A stretch of 64,000 nt of DNA from Paenibacillus senegalensis JC66 (GCF_000285515.1 NZ_HE610958.1:300015-364014), one strand, 5' to 3'. Counted from the stretch's first letter, positions 34,269-43,476 are shown. Program-made: numbers and translations. Notes: generated from the letters alone by a model not told the origin.

Positions 34269-35339
34269 CTAATCTATATCTGAAGCTTTTACGATCGTGT
34301 AGCCTTCTGCAAGCAAATAATCAATCAGCATGGGCAGAAATTCAATGGTATTACTCAGATCACCCTTCTTACCGCCGAAGCTGTGCAATAGAATAATGCC
34401 ATCCGCCGAAACCTGGGATTTCACTATCTCCAGCATAGCCTCAGGAGTCGTACCTTCCCAATCGCGAGGATCGACCGTCCATCCTACGATCTTATAACCT
34501 TCATTCGCGACCAAGCTGCGAACAGAATCCGAAAGCGCACCGTACGGGGCTCTGAATAAGGATGAGAAGTCCCCAATCTGTTCTTCCAAAAAGGCCTCCA
34601 TAGTACGAAGCTCTTCCATGACTTCCTGCTCGCTTATCCCTGTCAGCTTCTTATGGCTCCAGGTGTGATTCGCAATTTCATGTCCTTCATCCAGAATCAC
34701 AGGGATCATATCCGGGTACTTCTCAGCCTGCGTCCCTACTAGAAAGAACGTTGCTTCTATTCCGTATTGTCTTAATATGTCCAAAACCTGCGGAGTCCAC
34801 AACTCGTCAGGACCGTCATCAAAGGTTAGGGCTACTTTTTTGAGGCCATCCGAAGCCAAATCGTCCTCCCGCTGCCCGTCTTGTTCATCCGGGCCCGATG
34901 CACTAGAATCGGGAGGGATGGACGGCGGCTGCTCAGTTTCTTTATCTTCTTCTCTATCTTCTTTATCCGCGTCTGTATTCGATAAATCCGGAGGCGCAGG
35001 TGAAGTCAACGGCTCCTCGGCATCTGAATTCGATGGTTCTTCGGTTGGAGGAGCCGATGGACCTGTGACCGGCGCCTGCTGCTTATTATCGTCGTCTGGA
35101 GCAGAGTCCGGGGGCACACTAGGCAGCACGGGGTCACGCGGGCTATCCTCCCCCGACACCATCTCCACATGATCATCATCCGGCGGTTTCATCGATTGGG
35201 CGGGTGCCATAGCCGTCAGGTTGCCCCCGCCGGTTACTATTAAAGCCTCTACTCTATTATATCCTATGAAAATAACGAGGATAAATATAATAAACAACGA
35301 AAAACGGCGCCAATTTATTCTTCTTTTTCCTAGTTTCAT
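34269..35339 (-). CDS. membrane-anchored CE4 polysaccharide deacetylase with acidic linker
   Basis: A 356-residue enzyme: an N-terminal membrane anchor (about 14-35, no lipobox), a long low-complexity linker rich in Pro, Asp, Glu and Ser (about 45-165), and a NodB domain (about 167-356) with ALTFDDGPDE, NHTWSHKK, RAPYG, DPRDWEG and IILLHS. It should act outside the membrane on peptidoglycan or a related polymer. The linker probably spans part of the cell wall. ATG 35339 is preceded by AGGCGGGA; TTG one codon before is also possible. A monocistronic unit ending in the terminator at 34130. Confidence 0.9.
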   Translation of the reverse strand: MKLGKRRINWRRFSLFIIFILVIFIGYNRVEALIVTGGGNLTAMAPAQSMKPPDDDHVEMVSGEDSPRDPVLPSVPPDSAPDDDNKQQAPVTGPSAPPTEEPSNSDAEEPLTSPAPPDLSNTDADKEDREEDKETEQPPSIPPDSSASGPDEQDGQREDDLASDGLKKVALTFDDGPDELWTPQVLDILRQYGIEATFFLVGTQAEKYPDMIPVILDEGHEIANHTWSHKKLTGISEQEVMEELRTMEAFLEEQIGDFSSLFRAPYGALSDSVRSLVANEGYKIVGWTVDPRDWEGTTPEAMLEIVKSQVSADGIILLHSFGGKKGDLSNTIEFLPMLIDYLLAEGYTIVKASDID

Positions 35340-35512
35340 CAACTGTTCCCGCCTCTGCGATCCGCACTTGGAAGTACTTGATTAGATAGGATTATCGTAC
35401 CAGTCTTCCTGGGTCAAAGTAGTTACGGAAACATTACAAATTTCAGCAAAATCTAACACAATACTACCCTGTTCTCTTATAACCGCTGCGACGCAATAAA
35501 ACGGGGACGGAG

Positions 35513-35544
35513 GGCGAGGGGGTCGAGGGGGTCGAGGGGGTCGA
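35513..35544. repeat. 9-bp GGGGGTCGA microsatellite
   Basis: Three to four tandem copies of GAGGGGGTC. It adjoins the type 1 repeat array of locus B. Confidence 0.8.
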
Positions 35545-35570
35545 GCCTCCATGGGCTTGTTGCCTGCGTC

Positions 35571-35697
35571 TTGTACGAAATGTCGTACAAATGCATGAGG
35601 TTGAAGAGCGATTACCGGAGATTTGTATGAAACGTCGTACAAATACAGGGGATTGAAGGGCAATTACCCAAGATTTGTATGGCAAATCGTACAAGTG
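35571..35697. repeat. 52-bp-period palindromic repeats, type 1, locus B (three units)
   Basis: Units with TTGTACGA-like palindromes at 35571, 35623 and 35675, again exactly 52 bp apart, in the orientation opposite to locus A. Unit-by-unit comparison shows they correspond to units 1, 3 and 4 of locus A, including the conserved end CGCAGGCAACAAGCCC. Region 35343-35512 contains no gene; 35698-35930 holds the shared linker (rc, 35730-35785) and no convincing ORF. Confidence 0.85.
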
Positions 35698-35930
35698 TAG
35701 GGGGGTTAAGGAGATGCAGCCACTGTTCCATACGAAAACAGTCATGTCTTCTCCAGTTCTGGCACAACTCCGGCATGAAAATAGCAAACATGTTTATAAG
35801 AAAAAGAACGACTCCATACTGCTACTACATGGCGAAGACAACGTTACGATAAACGGTGGTTTAACCCCTTTATGAAAACTGTAAGGATGGACTCTGTGTA
35901 CAACTCCCTGCTAGCTCCGAATGGCCCGTT

Positions 35931-36007
35931 CGGAAAACCGCGTACAATCGCCACTGCAGCGGGGCCCGGGCCAATTGTATGCGGAAAACCGCATACAATT
36001 GGCCCGG
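35931..36007. repeat. type 2 repeats, locus B, with a 42-nt perfect hairpin
   Basis: CGGAAAACCGC cores occur at 35931 and 35982, 51 bp apart. The second is the centre of a perfect 19-bp inverted repeat with an AAAA loop (35966-36007). It lies 37 bases after the nucleoside hydrolase stop on the minus strand and could also act as a transcription terminator or RNA stabiliser. Confidence 0.8.
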
Positions 36008-36043
36008 TAGGGCACCGCGAATTTTTGCGAAGCTGGCTGTTAA

Positions 36044-36991
36044 TCACTTAAGCAGCGCAGAGGTAACAATTTCAGAGAACTTCCGGAAATCGGCACCGGA
36101 TGCGGCGTCTATAACCGGCAGGTGATCCCAGCGAAAATGATTACGGGTATCGCAAACCGTCTGGCCTCTTGTTAATGTCCCGGCGGTTTCCACGTCCACC
36201 CTTACAGAAGTGGTTTCAATTACAGACGGATCAATGACTGCTGCAACGGCCAAGGAATCTATCAGCACACAATAGGATTGAAAGCCTCTGCCTTCTACAA
36301 AGTCAACCAGTTTGCTGACATAAACCGCCTCCTGGTTGGAGGATTGGCGAAGCAGATCAACCTGCTCTTGCGGAAAATTAATGTCCGGGTGTGTGGCTAC
36401 GTCCAAGCCTACTGCGCGGATAGAGAGCCCGGAGTTAAACACCATTTTGGCTGCTTCCGGATCCACATACACATTCCACTCACTCACCGGATTGTCCCCT
36501 GTTGCATGTTTATAGGCATACTCATTGAAGCCAAAGGCTCCCCCGATGCAGACCAGCTCCTTAACCTTTTTCGGGAGCTCAGGGTCTTTCAACAGAGCCA
36601 TCGCTATATTGCTTAAAGGCCCCAATGCTATTAGCGTAAGCTCGCCCGGGTAAAGATTCGCCTGCTCCACAATCAGATCCGGTCCGAACACAGGAGCCAG
36701 TGAACGCTTCGGCTGGGGCAGCCCCGTATTGCCGAGGCCGTCTTTGCCGTGGGAGAAAGGATCGAACGGAATATCCCGGACTAAAGGCTTGGCCATCCCT
36801 TTAGCCACCGGTATCGAATCCGCCCCCATCATCTCCATAATCGTTAAAGCATTACGGCTTGTATCATCAACGTGCAGGTTGCCGCTAACGGTCGTTACCG
36901 CTCTAAGGTCCACCTGGTCTGATTTCAGCGCCAGAATGAGCGCAAGGGAATCGTCAATGCCCGGATCGCAATCAATCAATATTTTTTTCAC
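36044..36991 (-). CDS. inosine-uridine-preferring nucleoside hydrolase
   Basis: A 315-residue enzyme that cleaves ribonucleosides to ribose and base. It starts KKILIDCDPGIDDSLALILAL, the DxDxGxDD calcium and ribose-binding signature; VSGNLHVDDTSRNAL and GGAFGFNEYAYKHATG follow, as does NVYVDPEAA. The start is GTG 36991 with AGGAGG upstream. It is the last gene of an operon with two ABC permeases, a binding protein and ribokinase, which fits the path nucleoside import, hydrolysis, then ribose phosphorylation. Confidence 0.93.
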   Translation of the reverse strand: MKKILIDCDPGIDDSLALILALKSDQVDLRAVTTVSGNLHVDDTSRNALTIMEMMGADSIPVAKGMAKPLVRDIPFDPFSHGKDGLGNTGLPQPKRSLAPVFGPDLIVEQANLYPGELTLIALGPLSNIAMALLKDPELPKKVKELVCIGGAFGFNEYAYKHATGDNPVSEWNVYVDPEAAKMVFNSGLSIRAVGLDVATHPDINFPQEQVDLLRQSSNQEAVYVSKLVDFVEGRGFQSYCVLIDSLAVAAVIDPSVIETTSVRVDVETAGTLTRGQTVCDTRNHFRWDHLPVIDAASGADFRKFSEIVTSALLK

Positions 36992-37014
36992 AGCTCCAGC
37001 CTCCTGATTTCCGT

Positions 37015-37848
37015 TTATTTCACACTGCCGCTAGTTAATCCACTGACCAGATATTTCTGGAAAAAGATCGTTACCACAATGACCGGGATGCTGGATATCA
37101 TCCCTGCGGCTGACATAACTCCGCGATCTGTGCCTCTCTGAGTGACAAAGGAACTCGTCAAAACAGGCATCGTTTTTGTGGCATCTCCTGACAGTGTTAA
37201 AGCAAAAATAAATTCATTCCAGCAAAAGATGAAGCAAATTAAGCTAGTAGCCACCAAGCCAGGCTTGATAATAGGGAGGACGACCTTAAATATCGTCTGC
37301 AAGCGGGTACAGCCGTCCAGCATAGCGGCTTCCTCAATATCAACAGGAATGGCGGCAACAAAATCACGCAGCAGCCAAATGACCAGAGCCAGATTCAAAG
37401 CGGTGTACGTAATAATCAACAAGAAATGAGTGTTAAGCAGGTTGAGATTATAGGCAATTAAGAAAATCGGGATGATGACCACAACCGGTGGAATCATCCT
37501 CGTCGTCAGAATCAAGTTCGGCAGGAGTCCGCCGCCTACTCTGAACCGGACCATGGAGTACGCAGCGAAGGCCCCAATGGCCACGGTAAAAAGGGTCGCG
37601 AGCCCGGCAATAAGAATGCTGTTCGTCAAACTTGTAACAAAATCGGGATGATCAAACAATTGCAAATAATTGCGAATTACAGGCTGCTCGGGAAACCACA
37701 CCGGAGGAATCGCCATCTGTTCAACCGGTCTTTTGATCGAGGTTAGGAACACCCATAAAACCGGGAATAGAAAGAAGAGAAACAGGAAGAAAAGCACCAG
37801 CGTTTTCATGCCTGTCCACAAGTTCTGTTTGACTTTTCGCATGCTCAC
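37015..37848 (-). CDS. carbohydrate ABC transporter permease (MalG-type)
   Basis: A 277-residue membrane protein with six helices and the binding-protein-dependent permease EAA loop EEAAMLDGCTRLQTIFKVVLP. It belongs to the CUT1 (MalG/UgpE) group. GTG start with GGGGATGAAACT upstream, overlapping the stop of the partner permease by four bases. The operon suggests that a nucleoside or ribosyl compound is transported. Confidence 0.9.
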   Translation of the reverse strand: MSMRKVKQNLWTGMKTLVLFFLFLFFLFPVLWVFLTSIKRPVEQMAIPPVWFPEQPVIRNYLQLFDHPDFVTSLTNSILIAGLATLFTVAIGAFAAYSMVRFRVGGGLLPNLILTTRMIPPVVVIIPIFLIAYNLNLLNTHFLLIITYTALNLALVIWLLRDFVAAIPVDIEEAAMLDGCTRLQTIFKVVLPIIKPGLVATSLICFIFCWNEFIFALTLSGDATKTMPVLTSSFVTQRGTDRGVMSAAGMISSIPVIVVTIFFQKYLVSGLTSGSVK

Positions 37849-38735
37849 AGTTTCATCCCCTTTCTTCCCGTGTACCGCAGAATGGCAAATACGACTACAG
37901 CCAGGATGAGGAGTACACCCGTCGATACCGCAGAAGCATAACCCATGGCATAGCGGCTGAAGGCAATCTTATAGTTAAAGATAGACACCAGCTCGGTAGC
38001 GAAGGCGGGCCCCCCATTCGTCATGATATAAACCAGATCGAAGGTCCGAATCGCATCCATGCCGCGCAAGATTCCAACCGTGACCAGAGATGGCTTGATT
38101 AAAGGCAGGGTCATGGTCCAGAATTGCCTCCACTCGCTGGCTCCATCTACTCTGGCCGCCTCGTAAATTTCATCCGGGATACCGTGCAGGCTCGCCAATA
38201 TCAAAATCATGACGAAGGGTGTCCACTGCCAAATATCCGCGATGATGACAGATACCATCGCCCAGGATGGCTCGGTCAATAAGCGGCTCGTGTCAAATGG
38301 AATATGCAGCCAGTCAAAAATTTGCGCCAGAGGGGTAAAATCCGGAAGCAGGAACAGTCTCCAGGCGACCCCAACTACAACCGGCACCATCATCATAGGC
38401 AGCATAAAGGCAACTTTGAAGAATGGCTTGCCCCAAACCTTCCCTTTGAGAAGTAAAGCCATCACCGTGCCAAGCACCAATTCCGAGGCCACAGATCCAC
38501 CGGCAAAGACAAAGCTGCGGATCATCGACTGGATAAACTGCGAGTCGCTTAGCAGCTGCTTATAATTATCCAGACCGATGAATTGTATGCCCAGATCGGG
38601 TCTCAGCAAAGGGTAGGAAAAAAAGCTTAATGCGACTGTGGCCACAATAGGGATAAAAAGCACCAGCAAAAGCACCAGCAAAGATGGCGCAACAAACCAA
38701 TAGGCATCTCTATCTCTGGTTGTAGGTTTATTCAT
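37845..38735 (-). CDS. carbohydrate ABC transporter permease (MalF-type)
   Basis: A 296-residue membrane protein with six helices and the EAA loop YEAARVDGASEWRQFWTMTLP. It is the partner of the next permease, with which it overlaps. Typical CUT1 MalF/UgpA-like length without the MalF extra loop. GAGGTGGCCCC before ATG. No ATPase is encoded in the operon; CUT1 systems in Bacillota commonly borrow the MsmX/MsmK ATPase. Confidence 0.9.
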   Translation of the reverse strand: MNKPTTRDRDAYWFVAPSLLVLLLVLFIPIVATVALSFFSYPLLRPDLGIQFIGLDNYKQLLSDSQFIQSMIRSFVFAGGSVASELVLGTVMALLLKGKVWGKPFFKVAFMLPMMMVPVVVGVAWRLFLLPDFTPLAQIFDWLHIPFDTSRLLTEPSWAMVSVIIADIWQWTPFVMILILASLHGIPDEIYEAARVDGASEWRQFWTMTLPLIKPSLVTVGILRGMDAIRTFDLVYIMTNGGPAFATELVSIFNYKIAFSRYAMGYASAVSTGVLLILAVVVFAILRYTGRKGMKL

Positions 38736-38770
38736 GGGGCCACCTCGTCAAATAGTCTAGTTAACGGTTA

Positions 38771-40132
38771 TCAGTTGCTGTAATATCCCGTGGATTCCAT
38801 CAAATTCTCGACTTCTCTAGCCGCCTGATTCAATGCTTCCTCTGCACTCAAGTTTCCATTGAGAAACTGGGAGATCGCACTTGGGAGCAAATCTTCTGTT
38901 ACTGTAGCCCCTTCAGGAATTAACGGCAGCGGAAGCAGTTTTGCCGATTGCATAATTTCCGAGTGCGGAAGGTAGTATGGATACTGCTCCGACAGTGGTC
39001 CTTCCAGTACCGATACGCGGGCAGGAATATTACCGACCGGCGCGGCCTGCTCCATCATTTCCGGGCTCGTTGCAAACTCTATCCATTGGAAAGCCGCTTC
39101 CTTGGCATCCGAACTGCTGGTCATCACAAACCCAAAAGGCAAATAAAAACGTTTGATATCCTGATCGCCTTCATTCGCTGTCGGAATTCCGGAAAAACCT
39201 ACCTTGCCGGCGATCGTAGACTGGTCAGGGTCTTGAGAAATTTGGGCGATGGTCGTTGCCATTTCCGCCATGGCGCTTCTTCCCTGCAGGAATTCACCGG
39301 ACGCGTCACCCCAGCTGTATTGCTTGGCTGCAGCCGACGTAAATTCGAACATTTCCTTCACATCATTCAAAGCTTGAATGCCGGCTTCATTGTTGAAGGC
39401 CGGACGATAGTTCTCATCAAAAATATCTCCGCCATAGTTAAACAAACGATTGTAAAAGTGGAAGCCAAGCAGCAAGCTGTTGTCGCCCATCAGCGTCACA
39501 CCGTGCAGCCCTTCATCGGGACGGTGAAAAAACTCTGCAATTTGCTTGTACTGCTCCATGGTTTTCGGCGGTGCCAGCGGGTATCCATACCGCTGTTCAA
39601 AAGCAGCCTGCTCCTGCTCGTCCTCAAACAAATCCATGCGATACAAAATACCGTGTGTTTCATTCATATAAGGAACAAAATAAAGGTCCTCGTTTTCGCC
39701 AAAATAGGCATTCTCAATTCCAGGAAAATCATCCAGCTGAAGCTGATCAATATTGCCGCCTTCACTGATTGGAGCAATATATCCTGGATTCTGCATTTCC
39801 GGAACCCAGCCAATCGGAACATAAGCCAAATCAAAATCAACGGAGCCGCGCCCCCCGGTAAACTGCATATTCAGCTGCTGGCGATACTGTTCCCAAGGCA
39901 GCTCGGTAACATTGACTTTAACATTGTACTTCTCTTCAAATTGGGGGATAACCGATTTCCAAGCATCTGTATGAGAGCCCACTTCTGCCATAATGGTTAG
40001 GGTTGCCGCCTCTTCGCCTTTGCCGCCATTATCTCCGCTCCCCCCGTTGTTGTCCGACCGGGAGCACGCTGCGGCAACTACAGACAGCATAATTACCAGC
40101 ATCATTAAAGGTAAACGCCATTTAAGCTTCAT
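38771..40132 (-). CDS. sugar/nucleoside ABC substrate-binding lipoprotein
   Basis: A 453-residue extracellular solute-binding protein, family 1: signal helix with lipobox AAAC (Cys about 23), a Gly/Asn linker, then a bilobed domain (LTIMAEVGSHTDAWKSVIPQFEEKYNVKV ..., QGRSAMAEMATTIAQISQD). Full length for the family. AGGAGGATGG before ATG. It captures the substrate for the two permeases. Its gene lies between ribokinase and the permeases, the usual order for such operons. Substrate identity (ribonucleoside, ribose derivative) is inferred from the neighbours. Confidence 0.9.
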   Translation of the reverse strand: MKLKWRLPLMMLVIMLSVVAAACSRSDNNGGSGDNGGKGEEAATLTIMAEVGSHTDAWKSVIPQFEEKYNVKVNVTELPWEQYRQQLNMQFTGGRGSVDFDLAYVPIGWVPEMQNPGYIAPISEGGNIDQLQLDDFPGIENAYFGENEDLYFVPYMNETHGILYRMDLFEDEQEQAAFEQRYGYPLAPPKTMEQYKQIAEFFHRPDEGLHGVTLMGDNSLLLGFHFYNRLFNYGGDIFDENYRPAFNNEAGIQALNDVKEMFEFTSAAAKQYSWGDASGEFLQGRSAMAEMATTIAQISQDPDQSTIAGKVGFSGIPTANEGDQDIKRFYLPFGFVMTSSSDAKEAAFQWIEFATSPEMMEQAAPVGNIPARVSVLEGPLSEQYPYYLPHSEIMQSAKLLPLPLIPEGATVTEDLLPSAISQFLNGNLSAEEALNQAAREVENLMESTGYYSN

Positions 40133-40203
40133 TGTTCCATCCTCCTCAAATTGTTTGGTCTCGTTTCGACTCGCGGCCCGAGCATCCTTAATATTTATTC
40201 ATG

Positions 40204-41139
40204 CTAAAAAGCATTTTCGATTTCCGCCAAGGACGGCATTCCTGCCTGTGCTCCAAAACGCGTAACCGATAATGCGGCCGCCTTGGAAGCAAATTCAATT
40301 GCTTCCTTTTGCGGTTTTCCTAGCCCCAAGGAAAAGGCGAGCGCGGCACTGAAAGCGTCTCCGGCTCCAGTTGTATCAATAACATGGACTGGATAAGCTG
40401 GCATTGTTAGGATTTCCCCATGAGCTGCAAGATATGCCGCACCCTCTTCACCTAATGTCGTAATGACATGCTTGACACCATTATCTGCAAGTGCCCTCAT
40501 CATTTTCTCATAGCGTGGTTCTGGCTTGTCCTGAAGTTCGGCTTCCTCTCCAGCGAGAATAGCCAGCTCCGTAATGTTCGGTGTCAAGTAGTCAATCCGG
40601 GAATAGATCTCTGCGGGAAGCTTCCGCGCCGGTGCCGGGTTTAAAACAACCGTGGTTCCATGCTTGGCTGCCAGCTCAATGCCTTTGCAAACCGTTTCAA
40701 CCGGAATCTCCATTTGAATCAAGACAACATCAGCTTGTCGGATCAACTCTTCCTCTTTCTCTATATCTTCTGGAGTGCAGTGAAAGTTGGCTCCGGGCAC
40801 TACAATAATACTGTTATCTTCTTCTGCAACCACTATGGTGGCTACCCCGGTCGTAACGCCCGGGACCTTCTTGATTTTCGATGTGTTTACGCCATGCTGA
40901 TCCAATGATTTTACAAGCTGCCCGCCAAAATCATCATCTCCTCTGGCGCCTATCAGCGTACACTCCGCATTCAGCTTGGCTAGAGCAACAGCCTGATTTG
41001 CCCCTTTCCCTCCTGGAACCATGTCAAACCCCTGCCCCAATACGGTTTCTCCTTTGACCGGAGCTCGCTCGGCACGGGTAACCAAGTCCATATTAAGGCT
41101 GCCAATGACAACAACCTGGGGACAGCGCCTATCTGACAT
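40204..41139 (-). CDS. rbsK: ribokinase
   Basis: A 311-residue PfkB-family sugar kinase. The N-terminal motif VVVIGSLNMDLVTRAERAP and GGKGANQAVALAKL match ribokinase; the C-terminal DTTGAGDAFSAALAFSLGLG holds the catalytic Asp and anion hole. It converts ribose to ribose 5-phosphate. First gene of the nucleoside-type operon. AAAGGAGTT before ATG. Upstream, a LacI-type operator-like dyad suggests substrate-induced control. Confidence 0.93.
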   Translation of the reverse strand: MSDRRCPQVVVIGSLNMDLVTRAERAPVKGETVLGQGFDMVPGGKGANQAVALAKLNAECTLIGARGDDDFGGQLVKSLDQHGVNTSKIKKVPGVTTGVATIVVAEEDNSIIVVPGANFHCTPEDIEKEEELIRQADVVLIQMEIPVETVCKGIELAAKHGTTVVLNPAPARKLPAEIYSRIDYLTPNITELAILAGEEAELQDKPEPRYEKMMRALADNGVKHVITTLGEEGAAYLAAHGEILTMPAYPVHVIDTTGAGDAFSAALAFSLGLGKPQKEAIEFASKAAALSVTRFGAQAGMPSLAEIENAF

Positions 41140-41516
41140 ATCTCCAACTCCTTTCTCAACCCCTGCTTCTAAATTACAACATTACTAAAAGGATGGGCAC
41201 CCTGCTTAACTTTTATAATAGGGTACCGGTTACACATTGTAAGATCATACCACGAAATTGAAGGCTTGAAAACCCGCGAGCAGGCGAAGCCGATAAAATT
41301 GAAAAAATTCAGCAGGAAAAGATTGTGGTCATCTCATTCTTCATCTAAAAACCAGCACTTAAGCCGTTACCTGAGCTTTTGCTATATAACAAAAACGGGG
41401 CGTCCAGCCGCCAGCATTCACTGACTTTCTGTGACAACCCCTATTATGTTGAACTAATAAAAGGCGCATCAGGATAAAGAAAACAACTGGCGATTCCAGC
41501 CGTTATCCATGAATGA
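41140..41516. other. promoter region of the ribokinase operon
   Basis: About 380 bases. It holds the dyad at 41221-41234 and no ORF with a ribosome site; the part nearest the Gfo/Idh gene stop holds no clear terminator. Confidence 0.5.
41221..41234 (-). promoter_or_regulatory. LacI-family operator candidate
   Basis: GGGTACCGGTTACA, near-palindromic around CCGG, matches the LacI-type consensus TGTAACCGGTTACA at 11 of 14 positions on the reverse strand. It lies about 80 bases upstream of rbsK. No LacI gene is in the window. Confidence 0.4.
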
Positions 41517-42452
41517 CTACGGGGCTAATTTTTCAATCAAAAAATGAACCGGAAGCACCTGGTCCGCACGAATTTGACAGTGTTCCTGATGATCCAGACT
41601 TTCCAGGAAGTGTTCAACAATTCCCACGAATCCTCTCCGATAAGAAATGGAACTCCAACTGTCAAAGGTATCCTGCCGTTCCCCCGTCTCTACACTTCCG
41701 AAAACTCCTTGATCCAAATTAGTAACGACTGCCGAACGTCCTCCGCCATACAGTTCCAGTTTTTCAAGATCGCTGGAGCTGCCCCGATTCATAGCGAAAA
41801 AGCCGCTTTGGCTGCCCCAGGATAAGCTGCCTGAAGCGTGCACAAGCCTTCCCTGCTCATCATCTTTTTGAAAATATCCAGTCAAGGCATGGGAGCCGCA
41901 GCCAAGCCAGAGCAGCAAATCAATCATATGAATCAAATCATCGTACAGGGTTTGTTTGGCCGTGAGCGATTGTTTGCTTACCCGGTGCTTCTGGGCAATG
42001 CATTGATCAATTCCCCCTGCCTCTTCCATCCACTGCTTGGCTCTTACATAAAGAGGAGCGAAGCGGCGGTTAAACCCGACGCACAGCAACTTGCCTTTGC
42101 GTTCCGCCTGCTCGGCCATTGCTACAGACTGCTTGATTTCGTAGGAAAGGGGTTTGTCTACGTACACATGAATGCCGGCCGCAAGGCATTTGCTCACCAC
42201 ATCGAAGTGGGTTTCCGTAGGCGTATGAATGAACACGGCATCCGGTTCCTTATACAGCAAGTCCTCTAAATGGGTATGGCATTGATTAATCCGGTAAAGC
42301 TGCCCGAACCGTTTAACGGTTTCCTTTCTTTTGGAGACAAGACCTATAATTTCAACTCCCGGGTGCGAGGCCAGAAGCGGGAGGTATGCCTTTTCGGCAA
42401 TGCTTCCCAAACCTACGATGCCGATTCGTTTGCGACTAGGCTTCGAGCGCAT
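41517..42452 (-). CDS. Gfo/Idh/MocA-family oxidoreductase
   Basis: A 311-residue NAD(P)-dependent dehydrogenase: Rossmann start RIGIVGLGSIAEKAYLPLL, the loop HTHLEDLL and the conserved EKP-like VDKPLSYE (Lys near residue 95). The C-terminal beta-sheet domain follows. Substrate class (sugar or inositol) is not evident. I start at ATG 42452; an ATG six codons earlier has no ribosome site. Its beginning overlaps the stop of the Fe-S aldo/keto reductase gene upstream by 17 bases, so they are co-transcribed and probably coupled. Confidence 0.88.
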   Translation of the reverse strand: MRSKPSRKRIGIVGLGSIAEKAYLPLLASHPGVEIIGLVSKRKETVKRFGQLYRINQCHTHLEDLLYKEPDAVFIHTPTETHFDVVSKCLAAGIHVYVDKPLSYEIKQSVAMAEQAERKGKLLCVGFNRRFAPLYVRAKQWMEEAGGIDQCIAQKHRVSKQSLTAKQTLYDDLIHMIDLLLWLGCGSHALTGYFQKDDEQGRLVHASGSLSWGSQSGFFAMNRGSSSDLEKLELYGGGRSAVVTNLDQGVFGSVETGERQDTFDSWSSISYRRGFVGIVEHFLESLDHQEHCQIRADQVLPVHFLIEKLAP

Positions 42453-43476
42453 CGTTATCCGCTTCCGCATATTGAGCCGATTGCTGGATCACTTGCTGCA
42501 TGGGCAGGTCATACGGGCATTTCGGCTCGCAGAGCGGCTGGTCCCGGCAAGGTTTATAATCTGCGCATGCGCGAATTTTGGCTCCATGCTTGCTAAAAAA
42601 TTGGTCCCCATAGGCAGGCAATCCAAGCCGGTCTCTGGCTATACTGGAAATCATGATATCCGGTATGGGAATGCCGAGAGGGCATGAACAGTAATTGCAT
42701 CTGCGGCAATTATGCTCCCCCAGCTCACGGGCCAATTGCTCCAGATAAGCCCGTTCCTCTTCTCCCACTTCCGCCTCTTGGGCCGCAATATTCTGCCTAA
42801 CCTCTTCCACGCTTTTCATACCGGATATAGTTACATGCACATCCTGACTGTAAGGATACCGGATAGCCTTCTCAACAGGCTGAATCAACCCCCCGGATAA
42901 AGGCTTCATAGCTACCTTGGCCATGCCTTTGGCTGTCATTACCGGAATAAGATCGTCCAAGGCAAACGGCTGGCCTAAATTCAGGTGAAACAAAACCTGG
43001 TCGAAGGAGGCTTGCTGGATCCATTGCGTCAGCAGATCCGGACGATGCCCCGTAATGCCGATAAACCGGATTTTTCCCTGATTCTTTGCTTCGAGAGCTG
43101 CACGGTAAGCCCCGTCTTCGGCCATCAATTCATCAAATTCACGGGGATGATTGACATAATGAAGCTGCAGCAGATCAATATGATCTGTCTGCAGCTTATT
43201 CAAACTTTCCTCAATTTCCTGCTTGGCAGCGGCATACTGCCTTTTGTTCGTTTTTGTCGCTAAAAAATATTCCTTACGTCTGGAGGAAATCGCTTTGCCA
43301 ATTATTTCTTCACTGTTCCGATAAGCGCGAGCCGTATCTATGTAATTAATCCCGTGATCCAGCGCGTAATTCAGTGTTTGTTTGGCCTCCTCAAAGGAAA
43401 CATCGGGCAGACGCATGGCCCCGAATCCAAGTGAAGAAACTTTAAAGCCCGTTGAACCAAAGGCCGTATATCTCAT
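42436..43476 (-). CDS. aldo/keto reductase with C-terminal Fe-S (ferredoxin-like) region
   Basis: A 346-residue protein. Residues 1-235 form an AKR barrel (RYTAFGSTGFKVSSLGFGAMRLP, DTARAYRNSE with the catalytic Tyr, LATKTNK, LLQLHYVNH). The C-terminus has CRRCNYCSCPLGIPIPD and later CRDQPLCEPKCPYDLP, an iron-sulfur-type cysteine pattern seen in the YgdS/YakC-like group. I choose ATG 43476 with GGGGGGCTTGGC before it; an upstream TTG at 43506 directly abuts a purine stretch. The iron-sulfur region suggests that electrons come from, or go to, another partner than NAD(P)H alone. Confidence 0.88.
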   Translation of the reverse strand: MRYTAFGSTGFKVSSLGFGAMRLPDVSFEEAKQTLNYALDHGINYIDTARAYRNSEEIIGKAISSRRKEYFLATKTNKRQYAAAKQEIEESLNKLQTDHIDLLQLHYVNHPREFDELMAEDGAYRAALEAKNQGKIRFIGITGHRPDLLTQWIQQASFDQVLFHLNLGQPFALDDLIPVMTAKGMAKVAMKPLSGGLIQPVEKAIRYPYSQDVHVTISGMKSVEEVRQNIAAQEAEVGEEERAYLEQLARELGEHNCRRCNYCSCPLGIPIPDIMISSIARDRLGLPAYGDQFFSKHGAKIRACADYKPCRDQPLCEPKCPYDLPMQQVIQQSAQYAEADNDALEA

